DNA from: Comamonadaceae bacterium
GTDB lineage: Bacteria; Pseudomonadota; Gammaproteobacteria; Burkholderiales; Burkholderiaceae_C
DNA: 7,058 nt
Direction of reading: 5' to 3'
NCBI GenBank assembly: GCA_021286965.1
Contig: JAJTBK010000477.1
Location: 1 to 7,058 of the forward strand
Part shown: positions 1 through 6,044 of the stretch, piece by piece
Layout: the number at the start of each line of letters is the position of its first letter
Numbering within the stretch: the first letter of the stretch is position 1
Position numbers and translations under genes: made by a program
The notes under the pieces: model-generated
Database searches by the model: none
Seen by the model: the letters and a program-made list of their open reading frames with translations, nothing else
What the model was told of the DNA's origin: nothing

Positions 1-561
1 TACAACGCCTACGGCTTTGCCGGCGCCCTGCCGCGCGCGGGCATGGACCCGAACCAGGCACTGGCCGCGCCGCAGGCAACGCTGATGCAGCAAATTGCCA
101 ACGGCATTTTCAACGGCTCGCTCGACTGGACCATGCTCGGCCTGGGCGTGGCCGTGGGCGTGGCCGTCATCGCTGCCGACCTGCTGCTGCGCCGCAGCGG
201 CGCCGGCGCGCTGCCGCCGCTGGCCGTGGGCCTGGGCATTTACCTGCCGCCCACGATTGGCCTGACGCTGGCCGTGGGCGCCGCCCTGGGCTGGCTGCTG
301 CAGCGCGGCATTCGCGCCCACGCCGCCGACAAAGCCTGGGTGGCCGCCGCCGAAGAACGCGGCCTGCTGCTGGCCTCGGGCCTGATCGTGGGCGAGAGCC
401 TGATGGGCCTGCTGCTGGCGGCGCTGATCGGCTTTAGCGGCAGCGACGCCCCGCTGGCCCTGGTGGGCGAGGGCTTTGCCCCGGCCATGTGGCTGGGCCT
501 GCTGTACTTTGTCGGCCTGTGCCTGTTTTTCTACCGCCGCGTGCTGCGCCGTTCCATTTGA
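1..561 (+). CDS. OPT-family oligopeptide transporter, C-terminal part (5' end outside window)
   Basis: The frame is open from base 1 and ends at TGA 559-561, giving 186 visible residues that begin YNAYGFAGALPRAGMDPNQA. This reads as the last part of an OPT (oligopeptide transporter) family membrane protein, which family members use for proton-coupled uptake of small peptides or metal chelates across the inner membrane. The visible part has hydrophobic segments at about residues 45-64, 73-100, 121-144 and 161-178, a 'GIYLPP' motif at 79-84, and a short basic C-terminus (RRVLRRSI). Family members are usually about 600-700 residues, so roughly a quarter is seen. An ATG at 43 is internal: the sequence before it is in frame and family-like. 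queF follows 62 bp downstream on the same strand, with no obvious functional link. The substrate cannot be deduced. Family call is firm; it rests on remembered family sequence, not a search. Confidence 0.88.
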   Translation, partial: YNAYGFAGALPRAGMDPNQALAAPQATLMQQIANGIFNGSLDWTMLGLGVAVGVAVIAADLLLRRSGAGALPPLAVGLGIYLPPTIGLTLAVGAALGWLLQRGIRAHAADKAWVAAAEERGLLLASGLIVGESLMGLLLAALIGFSGSDAPLALVGEGFAPAMWLGLLYFVGLCLFFYRRVLRRSI

Positions 562-570
562 ATAAAACAA

Positions 571-618
571 GGCTCCAGCGCTTGCCAGGCAAGCGCTAGC
601 AGCTATCAAAAATATAGT
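571..618. repeat. Palindromic intergenic repeat (Comamonadaceae-type) between the OPT gene and queF
   Basis: A perfect inverted repeat has 10-bp arms AGCGCTTGCC (577-586) and GGCAAGCGCT (588-597) around a single A, and is followed by AGCAGCTATCAAAAATATAG. From memory, this palindrome plus AGCAGCTATCAAAA tail is scattered between genes in many Comamonadaceae genomes; I could not count copies here. On the plus strand no T-run follows the hairpin, so it is a poor intrinsic terminator for the OPT gene. On the minus strand a T-rich stretch (TTGTTTTATT) follows the stem, but no minus-strand gene reads into it. The AT-rich tail runs to within a few bases of the queF start codon and takes the place of a Shine-Dalgarno sequence. 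Confidence 0.7.
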
Positions 619-623
619 AAATC

Positions 624-1466
624 ATGAGCACCCCCGAACAATCCCAGCTCGGCCGCGCCAGCCAGTACGCCGACCAGTACGACCCCAGCCTGCTCTTTCC
701 CCTGCCGCGTGCGCCCAAGCGCAGCGAGATCGGCATTGGCAGCGCCCTGCCCTTTCTGGGCGCCGACTTGTGGACGGCCTACGAGCTGTCGTGGCTGAAC
801 CCGCGCGGCAAGCCGCAGGTGGCGCTGGCGCACATCACCGTGCCGTGCGAGTCGCCCAACATCATCGAGAGCAAGTCCTTCAAGCTCTACCTCAACAGCT
901 TCAACGGCACGCGCTTTGCCGACAGCGAGGCCGTGCGCACGCGCCTGCGCGCCGACCTGGGCGCAGCCGCCTGGCGCGGCGCCAAAGCGGGCAGCGTGGG
1001 CGTGCAGCTGGTGCTGCCCGAGCAGTTCGAGCAGCAGCCGATCGAGCAACTCTCGGGCCTGAACCTCGACCGCCTGGATGTGGAATGCTCGCACTACCAG
1101 CCCGCGCCCGAGCTGCTGCAGGCCGACCACAGCCAGGCGCCCGTGACCGAGACGCTGACCAGCGACCTGCTCAAGAGCAACTGCCTGGTGACGGGCCAGC
1201 CCGACTGGGGCAGCGTGCAGATCAGCTACACCGGCGCGCCCATCGCCCAGGCGGGGCTGCTGCAGTACATCGTGAGCTTTCGCAACCACAACGAATTCCA
1301 CGAGCAATGCGTGGAACGCATCTTCCACGACCTCTGGCAGCGCTGCCGCCCGCTCAAGCTGGCGGTGTACGCGCGCTACACGCGCCGGGGCGGCCTGGAC
1401 ATCAACCCGCTGCGCAGCAGCCACCCACAGGCGCTGCCGCGCAACGTGCGTACGGCGCGCCAGTAA
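624..1466 (+). CDS. queF: NADPH-dependent 7-cyano-7-deazaguanine reductase (preQ0 reductase)
   Basis: QueF is a cytoplasmic enzyme that reduces the nitrile of preQ0 to the aminomethyl group of preQ1 with two NADPH, a step in making queuosine for tRNA. The 280-residue product matches the long, bimodular E. coli-type (YqcD) form of 282 residues. The family motif [11 protein letters not shown] lies at 82-92. The nucleophilic cysteine is Cys187 in [13 protein letters not shown], with the acid Asp194 seven residues on; these correspond to E. coli Cys190 and Asp197. His226-Glu227 in NEFHEQC match the substrate-binding His/Glu pair. All key residues are present, so the enzyme should be active. The ATG at 624 is chosen because [10 protein letters not shown] fits the usual N-terminus. 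No Shine-Dalgarno sequence is visible; the upstream bases are the AT-rich tail of a repeat. The stop lies 6 bp from that of the convergent chemoreceptor gene. No other queuosine gene is in the window. Confidence 0.97.
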   Translation: MSTPEQSQLGRASQYADQYDPSLLFPLPRAPKRSEIGIGSALPFLGADLWTAYELSWLNPRGKPQVALAHITVPCESPNIIESKSFKLYLNSFNGTRFADSEAVRTRLRADLGAAAWRGAKAGSVGVQLVLPEQFEQQPIEQLSGLNLDRLDVECSHYQPAPELLQADHSQAPVTETLTSDLLKSNCLVTGQPDWGSVQISYTGAPIAQAGLLQYIVSFRNHNEFHEQCVERIFHDLWQRCRPLKLAVYARYTRRGGLDINPLRSSHPQALPRNVRTARQ

Positions 1467-1489
1467 GCCGCCTCAGGCGCGGCGCTGGC
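1459..1489. terminator. Possible bidirectional hairpin over the convergent stop codons
   Basis: The queF stop (1464-1466) and the stop of the first chemoreceptor gene (complement of 1473-1475) are 6 bp apart. An imperfect hairpin spans both: GCCAG (1459-1463) pairs with CTGGC (1485-1489), and inside it GCCGC (1467-1471) pairs with GCGGC (1479-1483), with a 3-by-1 internal bulge and a 7-base loop. It could fold in either transcript. There is no T-run on either side, so this is not a classic intrinsic terminator. In a GC-rich genome such a stem can arise by chance. Confidence 0.25.
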
Positions 1490-3050
1490 CTGGCAGGCGG
1501 AACACCGCCAGCGTGCGCCCCAACATGCCGGCGTTGGCGCTCATGTGGCTGGCGGCGTTGGCCGATTCCTGCACCAGGGCGGCGTTTTGCTGCGTCACGC
1601 GGTCGAGGTCGGTGACGGCGTCGTTCACCTGCGCAATGCCCTGCGACTGCTCGCGCGTGGTCACGCCCATCTCGCCCATCAGCTGGTTGACCTGGGCCAC
1701 CGAATCGACCACCTGGGCAATCGTCTGCGCCGCCGCGTGCATCTGCTGCGCGCCCTGGGTGATCTGCGCCGTCGATTGGCCGATCAGGCCCCGGATCTCG
1801 CCCGCCGCCTCGGCACTGCGCTGCGCCAGGCTGCGCACCTCACCGGCGACGACGGCAAAGCCCCGCCCCTGCTCGCCGGCACGCGCGGCCTCCACGGCGG
1901 CGTTCAGCGCCAGGATGTTGGTCTGGAAGGCAATGCCTTCGATGGTGGCAATGATCTGCCCCATCTGGCGCGAGGACTGCTCGATACGCTGCACCAGCGT
2001 GCCGACGTCGCTCACCGCCTGGCCGCCGGTCTGCGCCAGCTGCGCGCTGTGCGCGCTTTGCGTCAGCACCTGCTGCGCCGAGGCGCTGGACTGGCGCACG
2101 GTGCTCGCCAGCTCCTCCATCGACGCCGCCGTCTGCTGCAGGCTGCTGGCCTGCGATTCGGTGCGTTCGGACAGGTGCTGCGCGCCATCGGCAATGTGCG
2201 CCGAGATCTGGCCAAAGCTGGCGATCTCGCCGCGCGCGTCGCCCACCACGGCGCGCAGGTTGATGTGGATCTGGTTCAGGCGCTCCATCAGCATCCCCAG
2301 CGGGTGGCGCGCGCTCACCTGGCACAGCGGACCATCGAGGTAGCAGCCCGCCAGGTCGGCCGCCAGGCGGTTGGCGTCGTGCAGCGCGCAGGTGATGCGG
2401 CGGTGAAAGCGCCACAGCAGCCAGCCCGAAAAGCCCAGCAGCAGTGCGGCCTGCAGCGCCAGCGCGGCCATGCCGCTCCAGCCCAGCACCAGCGGCGCCA
2501 GGGCCACCAGCCAGATCGGCAGCAACATGCCCGCCAGGCGCTGGGTAAAGCTGGTGCGGCGCAGCTTTTCCACCTGGTTGCGCCAGCCCATGTGGCGCAC
2601 ATGCCCGGCGTGCAGCACGAGGCGCGGGCGCGCACGGTCACGCTCGGCGGCCAGCTGTGCGTACAGCGCCTCGGCCGCCACCACCTCGTCGCGCGTGGGT
2701 TTGGCGCGCACCGACATATAGCCCTGCGGCTTGCCGCCGTGCATCAGCGGCGTGACGTAGGCGCGCACCCAGTAGAAGTCACCGTTCTTGCGCCGGTTCT
2801 TGACCACGCCGCTCCAGGTGCGGCCATTGCCAATCGTGGCCCACAGGTCCTTGTACGCCTCGGGCGGCATGTCGGGGTGGCGCACCAGGTTGTGCGGCTG
2901 GCCCATGAGCTCGTCCATTTCAAAGCCGCTGACGCGGGCAAAGGCCGCGTTGCAATGCGTCATGCGCCCCTGCCGGTCCGTGGTGGACATGAGCAGCTCA
3001 TCGCCGGGGAACTCGTATTCGCGGGGGGTCACAGGAAGATTCACACGCAT
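1473..3050 (-). CDS. Aer-like PAS-domain chemoreceptor, copy 1 (energy/redox taxis)
   Basis: The 525-residue product is built like the E. coli aerotaxis receptor Aer. An N-terminal PAS domain spans about residues 8-115 (MSTTD at 21-25, QPHNLVRHPD at 51-60, VKNRRKNGDFYWV at 83-95). A basic linker follows, then two closely spaced membrane helices (about 172-192 and 194-214) that would form a hairpin with both ends in the cytoplasm. Next come a HAMP-like stretch (about 215-275) and a methyl-accepting signalling domain with the conserved tip at 371-406. Asn34, Arg57, His58, Asp60 and Trp79, which I recall as important for FAD binding or function in Aer, are all present at the same numbers. QQTAAS and EELAST (305-315) resemble methylation sites. 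There is no C-terminal NWETF-type CheR tether. The ATG at 3050 is preferred over a TTG at 3086 because copy 2 and Aer align from there without gaps. A weak GGTGG lies 8 bases upstream. It follows copy 2 by 96 bp and may be cotranscribed with it. Confidence 0.93.
   Translation of the reverse strand: MRVNLPVTPREYEFPGDELLMSTTDRQGRMTHCNAAFARVSGFEMDELMGQPHNLVRHPDMPPEAYKDLWATIGNGRTWSGVVKNRRKNGDFYWVRAYVTPLMHGGKPQGYMSVRAKPTRDEVVAAEALYAQLAAERDRARPRLVLHAGHVRHMGWRNQVEKLRRTSFTQRLAGMLLPIWLVALAPLVLGWSGMAALALQAALLLGFSGWLLWRFHRRITCALHDANRLAADLAGCYLDGPLCQVSARHPLGMLMERLNQIHINLRAVVGDARGEIASFGQISAHIADGAQHLSERTESQASSLQQTAASMEELASTVRQSSASAQQVLTQSAHSAQLAQTGGQAVSDVGTLVQRIEQSSRQMGQIIATIEGIAFQTNILALNAAVEAARAGEQGRGFAVVAGEVRSLAQRSAEAAGEIRGLIGQSTAQITQGAQQMHAAAQTIAQVVDSVAQVNQLMGEMGVTTREQSQGIAQVNDAVTDLDRVTQQNAALVQESANAASHMSANAGMLGRTLAVFRLPGQRRA
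1847..1979 (-). repeat. Direct repeat, chemoreceptor signalling tip, copy 1
   Basis: These 133 bp match 3506-3638 with only 4 mismatches by hand count, at a constant offset of 1659 bp. They encode the hairpin tip of the receptor signalling domain. Outside such patches the two genes differ much more, including at silent sites. Confidence 0.85.
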
Positions 3051-3146
3051 GGCAAACACCACCGGGCAGGCCGGCACAAGGGTCAAAGAAACTAGGGAGG
3101 CAGGCTGGCCGCAAAGGGCCGCCCAGCGCCAGCGCGCAAGCGCAGG

Positions 3147-4709
3147 TCAGGGCATCTTGAAAACATCGAGGGTGCGGCCCAAAACGCCGGCTTTGCTGTT
3201 CATGGCGCCGGCCGAAGCGGCGGACTGGCCGACCAGGGCGGCGTTGTGCTGCGTCACGCGGTCGAGATCGACCACGGCCTCGTTCACCTGCGCAATGCCC
3301 TGCGACTGCTCGCGCGTGGCGATGCCGATCTGGCCCATCAGCTGGTGCACGTGGGTGACGGACTGCACCACGGCCTCGATGGTCTGCGCCGCCGAATCCA
3401 TGAGGCCGGCGCCGCGCTCGATGCTGGCGCTGGACTGGCCGATCAGCCCCCGGATCTCGCCCGCCGCTGCGGCGCTGTTTTGCGCCAGCGCGCGCACCTC
3501 GCCAGCGACGACGGCAAAGCCCCGCCCCTGCTCGCCGGCGCGCGCGGCCTCCACGGCCGCGTTCAGCGCCAGGATGTTGGTCTGGAAGGCAATACCCTCG
3601 ATGGTGGCAATGATCTGCCCCATCTGGCGCGAGGACTGGGCAATGGTCTGCACCACGGAGCCGACCTCGGCCACCGCCTGGCCGCCAGCCTGCGCCAGCT
3701 GCGCGCTGCGCTCGCTTTGCGCCATGACCTGCGCTGCCGCATCGGCCGACTGGCGCACGGTGCTCGACAGCTCCTCCATCGATGCCGCCGTCTGCTGCAG
3801 GCTGCTGGCCTGGGCGTCGGTACGCGCCGACAACTCCTGCGCGCCCTCGGAAATATCGCAGGAGATGCTGCCGAAGGTGGCGATCTCGCCACGCGCATCG
3901 CCGACCACGGCACGCAGGTTGACCTGGATCTGGTTCAGGCGCTCCATCAGCATCCCCATGGGGTCGCGGCGATCGACGTGGCAGGCGGGCGTGCCCAGGT
4001 TGCAGCCGGCGATGTCGCGCGCCAGGCGGTTGGCCTCGTCGAGCGAGGCGGTGATGCGCCGGTCAAAGCGCCACAGCAGCAGCGCCGCACCGACGACGAA
4101 GGCCAGCGCCTGCAGCGCCGCCACGCCCGCGCCCGTCCAGCCCCACAGCGGCGGCGCCACGGCCAGCGCCAGCAGCGGCAGCAGCATCAGGCCCAGGCGC
4201 TGGGTGAAGCTGGCGCGCTGGAGCTTGCCCAGCAGGTCGCGCCAGCCCGTCAGGCGCACGCGCCCGGCGTGCAGCACGAAGCGCGGGCGCGCACGTTCGC
4301 GCTCGGCGGCAATTTGCGCGTACAGCGCCTCGGCGGCGGCGATTTCTGCACGCGTGGGCTTGGCGCGCACCGACATATAGCCCTTGGGCTTGCCATCGAC
4401 GACGATGGGCGTGACGCTGGCGCGCACCCAGTAGTGGTCGCCGTTCTTGCAGCGGTTCTTGACGATGCCCATCCAGCTGCGCCCACGCCCGACGGTGGCC
4501 CACAGATCCTTGAACGCCTCGGGCGGCACGTCCGGATGGCGGATCAGGTTGTGCGGCTGGCCCATGAGCTCGTCCATGGTGTAGCCACACACACGCGCAA
4601 ATGCGGCGTTGCAGTGCGTGATGACGCCCTTGCTGTCGGTGGTGGACATCAACAGCTCTTCGCCGCAGTAGTCGTGCTCGCGCTGGGTAACGGGCAAATT
4701 GATGCGCAT
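3147..4709 (-). CDS. Aer-like PAS-domain chemoreceptor, copy 2 (energy/redox taxis)
   Basis: This is a 520-residue paralogue of the downstream receptor, aligning from first to last residue without a gap (about 71% identity by hand count); only the last 5 residues of copy 1 have no counterpart. The layout is the same: PAS (about 8-115), a membrane hairpin (about 172-214), a HAMP-like region and a methyl-accepting signalling domain with tip 371-406. Asn34, Arg57, His58, Asp60 and Trp79 are kept, so FAD binding is plausible. It differs in having extra cysteines at 15, 41 and 87 in the PAS domain and at 284; Cys33, 236 and 243 are shared. The membrane hairpin is the most diverged part. Methylation-like QQTAAS and EELSST are kept and no CheR tether is present. 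The ATG at 4709 is preferred over a TTG at 4727 by alignment to copy 1. No Shine-Dalgarno is visible. It lies 153 bp downstream of dinB on the same strand and probably has its own promoter. Confidence 0.93.
   Translation of the reverse strand: MRINLPVTQREHDYCGEELLMSTTDSKGVITHCNAAFARVCGYTMDELMGQPHNLIRHPDVPPEAFKDLWATVGRGRSWMGIVKNRCKNGDHYWVRASVTPIVVDGKPKGYMSVRAKPTRAEIAAAEALYAQIAAERERARPRFVLHAGRVRLTGWRDLLGKLQRASFTQRLGLMLLPLLALAVAPPLWGWTGAGVAALQALAFVVGAALLLWRFDRRITASLDEANRLARDIAGCNLGTPACHVDRRDPMGMLMERLNQIQVNLRAVVGDARGEIATFGSISCDISEGAQELSARTDAQASSLQQTAASMEELSSTVRQSADAAAQVMAQSERSAQLAQAGGQAVAEVGSVVQTIAQSSRQMGQIIATIEGIAFQTNILALNAAVEAARAGEQGRGFAVVAGEVRALAQNSAAAAGEIRGLIGQSSASIERGAGLMDSAAQTIEAVVQSVTHVHQLMGQIGIATREQSQGIAQVNEAVVDLDRVTQHNAALVGQSAASAGAMNSKAGVLGRTLDVFKMP
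3506..3638 (-). repeat. Direct repeat, chemoreceptor signalling tip, copy 2
   Basis: This is the partner of 1847-1979, with 4 mismatches in 133 bp. It encodes the same tip residues (about 361-406). Confidence 0.85.
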
Positions 4710-4821
4710 GGTTTCAACACATTGCAAATGTCAATCCAGTGTAAAAGCCTCAGGTTTGCCGCAGGCGATGTTGATCACTCTCTTGACTTGCATCAGAAAA
4801 ATTCATGACCCAGAGCAACAC

Positions 4822-4858
4822 TGTCGCTTCAGCGACACAAGGCCCGGCCACCCGGGCC
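4822..4858. other. Two short hairpins downstream of dinB
   Basis: In the 153-bp gap between the dinB stop and the start of chemoreceptor copy 2 there are two neat inverted repeats. GGCCCGG (4841-4847) pairs with CCGGGCC (4852-4858) over a 4-base loop, and TGTCGC (4822-4827) pairs with GCGACA (4832-4837) over a TTCA loop. In the dinB transcript they come one after the other starting 4 bases past the stop codon. Neither is followed by a clear T-run, so they may mark transcript-end processing or Rho-dependent termination rather than an intrinsic terminator. The rest of the gap is less GC-rich and should hold the promoter of copy 2, but no convincing -35/-10 pair is seen. Confidence 0.4.
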
Positions 4859-4862
4859 AGGC

Positions 4863-6044
4863 TCAAAACAGCTGGCCCGAGGCTGCCTGCAGCGCATCGA
4901 GCCGGCACAGCCCGCCCACGCGCACGCCCAACAGGCGCAAGGGCTGCTGCAGTGGCACGCGCTTGAGGCACTGGCCGGCAAGGCGGCGGATTTGTGCGGC
5001 ATCCTGCGTCGCCTCTTCGGTGGTGTGGGCGCGGGTGGCGGTCGTGAAGTCGGCGTAGCGCAGCTTGATACCTATGGTGCGCCCGGCGTAGCCGGCGCGC
5101 TGCAGGTCTTGTGCCACGCGCTGGCACAGGTCGGTAAAAATTTCGCCCAGCAGCGCCTTGTCGCGCACGGCGTGCAGGTTGCGCTCGAACGTGGTCTCGC
5201 GGCTCATGCTGACGGGCTCGCTCGCGGTCACCACCGCTCGCGTGTCGCGGCCCCAGGCGGCGTCGTGCAGCCAGGCGCCGGTGGCGCGGCCAAAGTGCTG
5301 CACCAGCCAGGCTGGCGCGCAGGCGGCCAATTCGCCGATGGTGTGCACCCCCAGCTGCTGCAGCCGAGCGTCGGCCTTGGGGCCGATGCCGTGGATCTTG
5401 CGGCACGGCAGCGGCCAGATGCGCGGCTGCAAATCCTCGGGCATGACGATGGCGATGCCGTTGGGCTTGTCGAACTCGCTCGCCATCTTCGCCAGCAGCT
5501 TGTTCGGCGCCACGCCGATCGAGCAGGTCAGGCCCGTGGCATCAAAAATGCTTTTCTGGATGAGCCGCGCCAGCACCCGCCCACCGTCGCGCTGGCCCCC
5601 AGGCACGTCGGTGAAGTCGATGTAGACCTCATCGACGCCCCGGTCCTCCATCTGCGGTGCAATCTCGGTGACGATGGCCTTGAAGCGCTGCGAGTAGCGC
5701 CGGTACTGGGCAAAGTCCACCGGCAGCAAGATGGCCTGCGGGCACAGGCGCGCCGCCTTCATCAGCCCCATGGCCGAGCCAACGCCAAAGGCACGCGCCG
5801 CATAGGTGGCGGTGGTGATGACGCCGCGCCCGGCGTAACTGGCCAGGCGCGGGAAAGCGTCCAGAGGCATGTCGGCCAGCCGCCCCTGCCAGGCCCGGGC
5901 CAGCGCATCGTCCTCGCGCCGGCGCCCGCCGCCAATCACCACCGGCAGGCCGGCGAGCTGCGGGTAGCGCAGCAGCTCGACGCTGGCGTAGAAGGCATCC
6001 ATGTCGAGGTGGGCAATGCGCCGGGGCCAGGCGGCAGCGCTCAT
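4863..6044 (-). CDS. dinB: DNA polymerase IV (Y-family translesion polymerase)
   Basis: Pol IV copies past damaged bases in the cytoplasm, without proofreading. The 393-residue product starts with the palm motif HLDMDAFYASVE (12-23), where Asp14 binds metal and Tyr19 sits at the steric-gate position that keeps out ribonucleotides. The second catalytic pair is Asp138-Glu139 in GVDEVYIDFTD, in place of the commoner S-(L/I)-DEAYLD. CSIGVAPNKLLAKMASEFDKP (174-194) is a strong Y-family signature. A helix-hairpin-helix follows (RKIHGIGPKADARLQQLG, 215-232), and the little-finger domain starts near 275. An insertion of about 30 residues (about 41-72) in the finger region explains much of the excess over E. 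coli DinB (351). The protein ends in GQLF, possibly a degenerate beta-clamp-binding tail. The ATG at 6044 overlaps the pbpC stop (ATGA) with a weak AAGG 7 bases upstream; a GTG at 6245 would give an arginine-rich shadow of pbpC. No LexA box is seen before it. Confidence 0.96.
   Translation of the reverse strand: MSAAAWPRRIAHLDMDAFYASVELLRYPQLAGLPVVIGGGRRREDDALARAWQGRLADMPLDAFPRLASYAGRGVITTATYAARAFGVGSAMGLMKAARLCPQAILLPVDFAQYRRYSQRFKAIVTEIAPQMEDRGVDEVYIDFTDVPGGQRDGGRVLARLIQKSIFDATGLTCSIGVAPNKLLAKMASEFDKPNGIAIVMPEDLQPRIWPLPCRKIHGIGPKADARLQQLGVHTIGELAACAPAWLVQHFGRATGAWLHDAAWGRDTRAVVTASEPVSMSRETTFERNLHAVRDKALLGEIFTDLCQRVAQDLQRAGYAGRTIGIKLRYADFTTATRAHTTEEATQDAAQIRRLAGQCLKRVPLQQPLRLLGVRVGGLCRLDALQAASGQLF

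Noticed and set aside
606..1424. Long minus-strand open frame opposite queF
   Set aside because: The product is low-complexity (rich in A, R, V, L and Q), typical of the antisense shadow of a GC-rich gene. QueF on the plus strand is unmistakable.
3051..3086. Upstream TTG start for chemoreceptor copy 1
   Set aside because: It adds 12 residues with no counterpart in copy 2 or Aer. The ATG at 3050 gives gap-free alignment with both. The same applies to the TTG at 4727 for copy 2.
4729..4734. TTGACA (minus strand) as the -35 box for chemoreceptor copy 2
   Set aside because: At 16-18 bp spacing the -10 position would fall on or next to the start codon (ACCATG, CCATGC, CATGCG), which does not resemble TATAAT.
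1545..4808. Plus-strand open frames of about 516-530 codons opposite the chemoreceptor genes
   Set aside because: They are histidine-, arginine- or cysteine-rich shadow translations. Their apparent similarity to each other only mirrors the tandem duplication on the other strand.
4821..4837. CTGT...-like sequence near dinB resembling a LexA box
   Set aside because: It reads CTGT-N8-CGAC, not CTGT-N8-ACAG, and lies downstream of dinB rather than before it.
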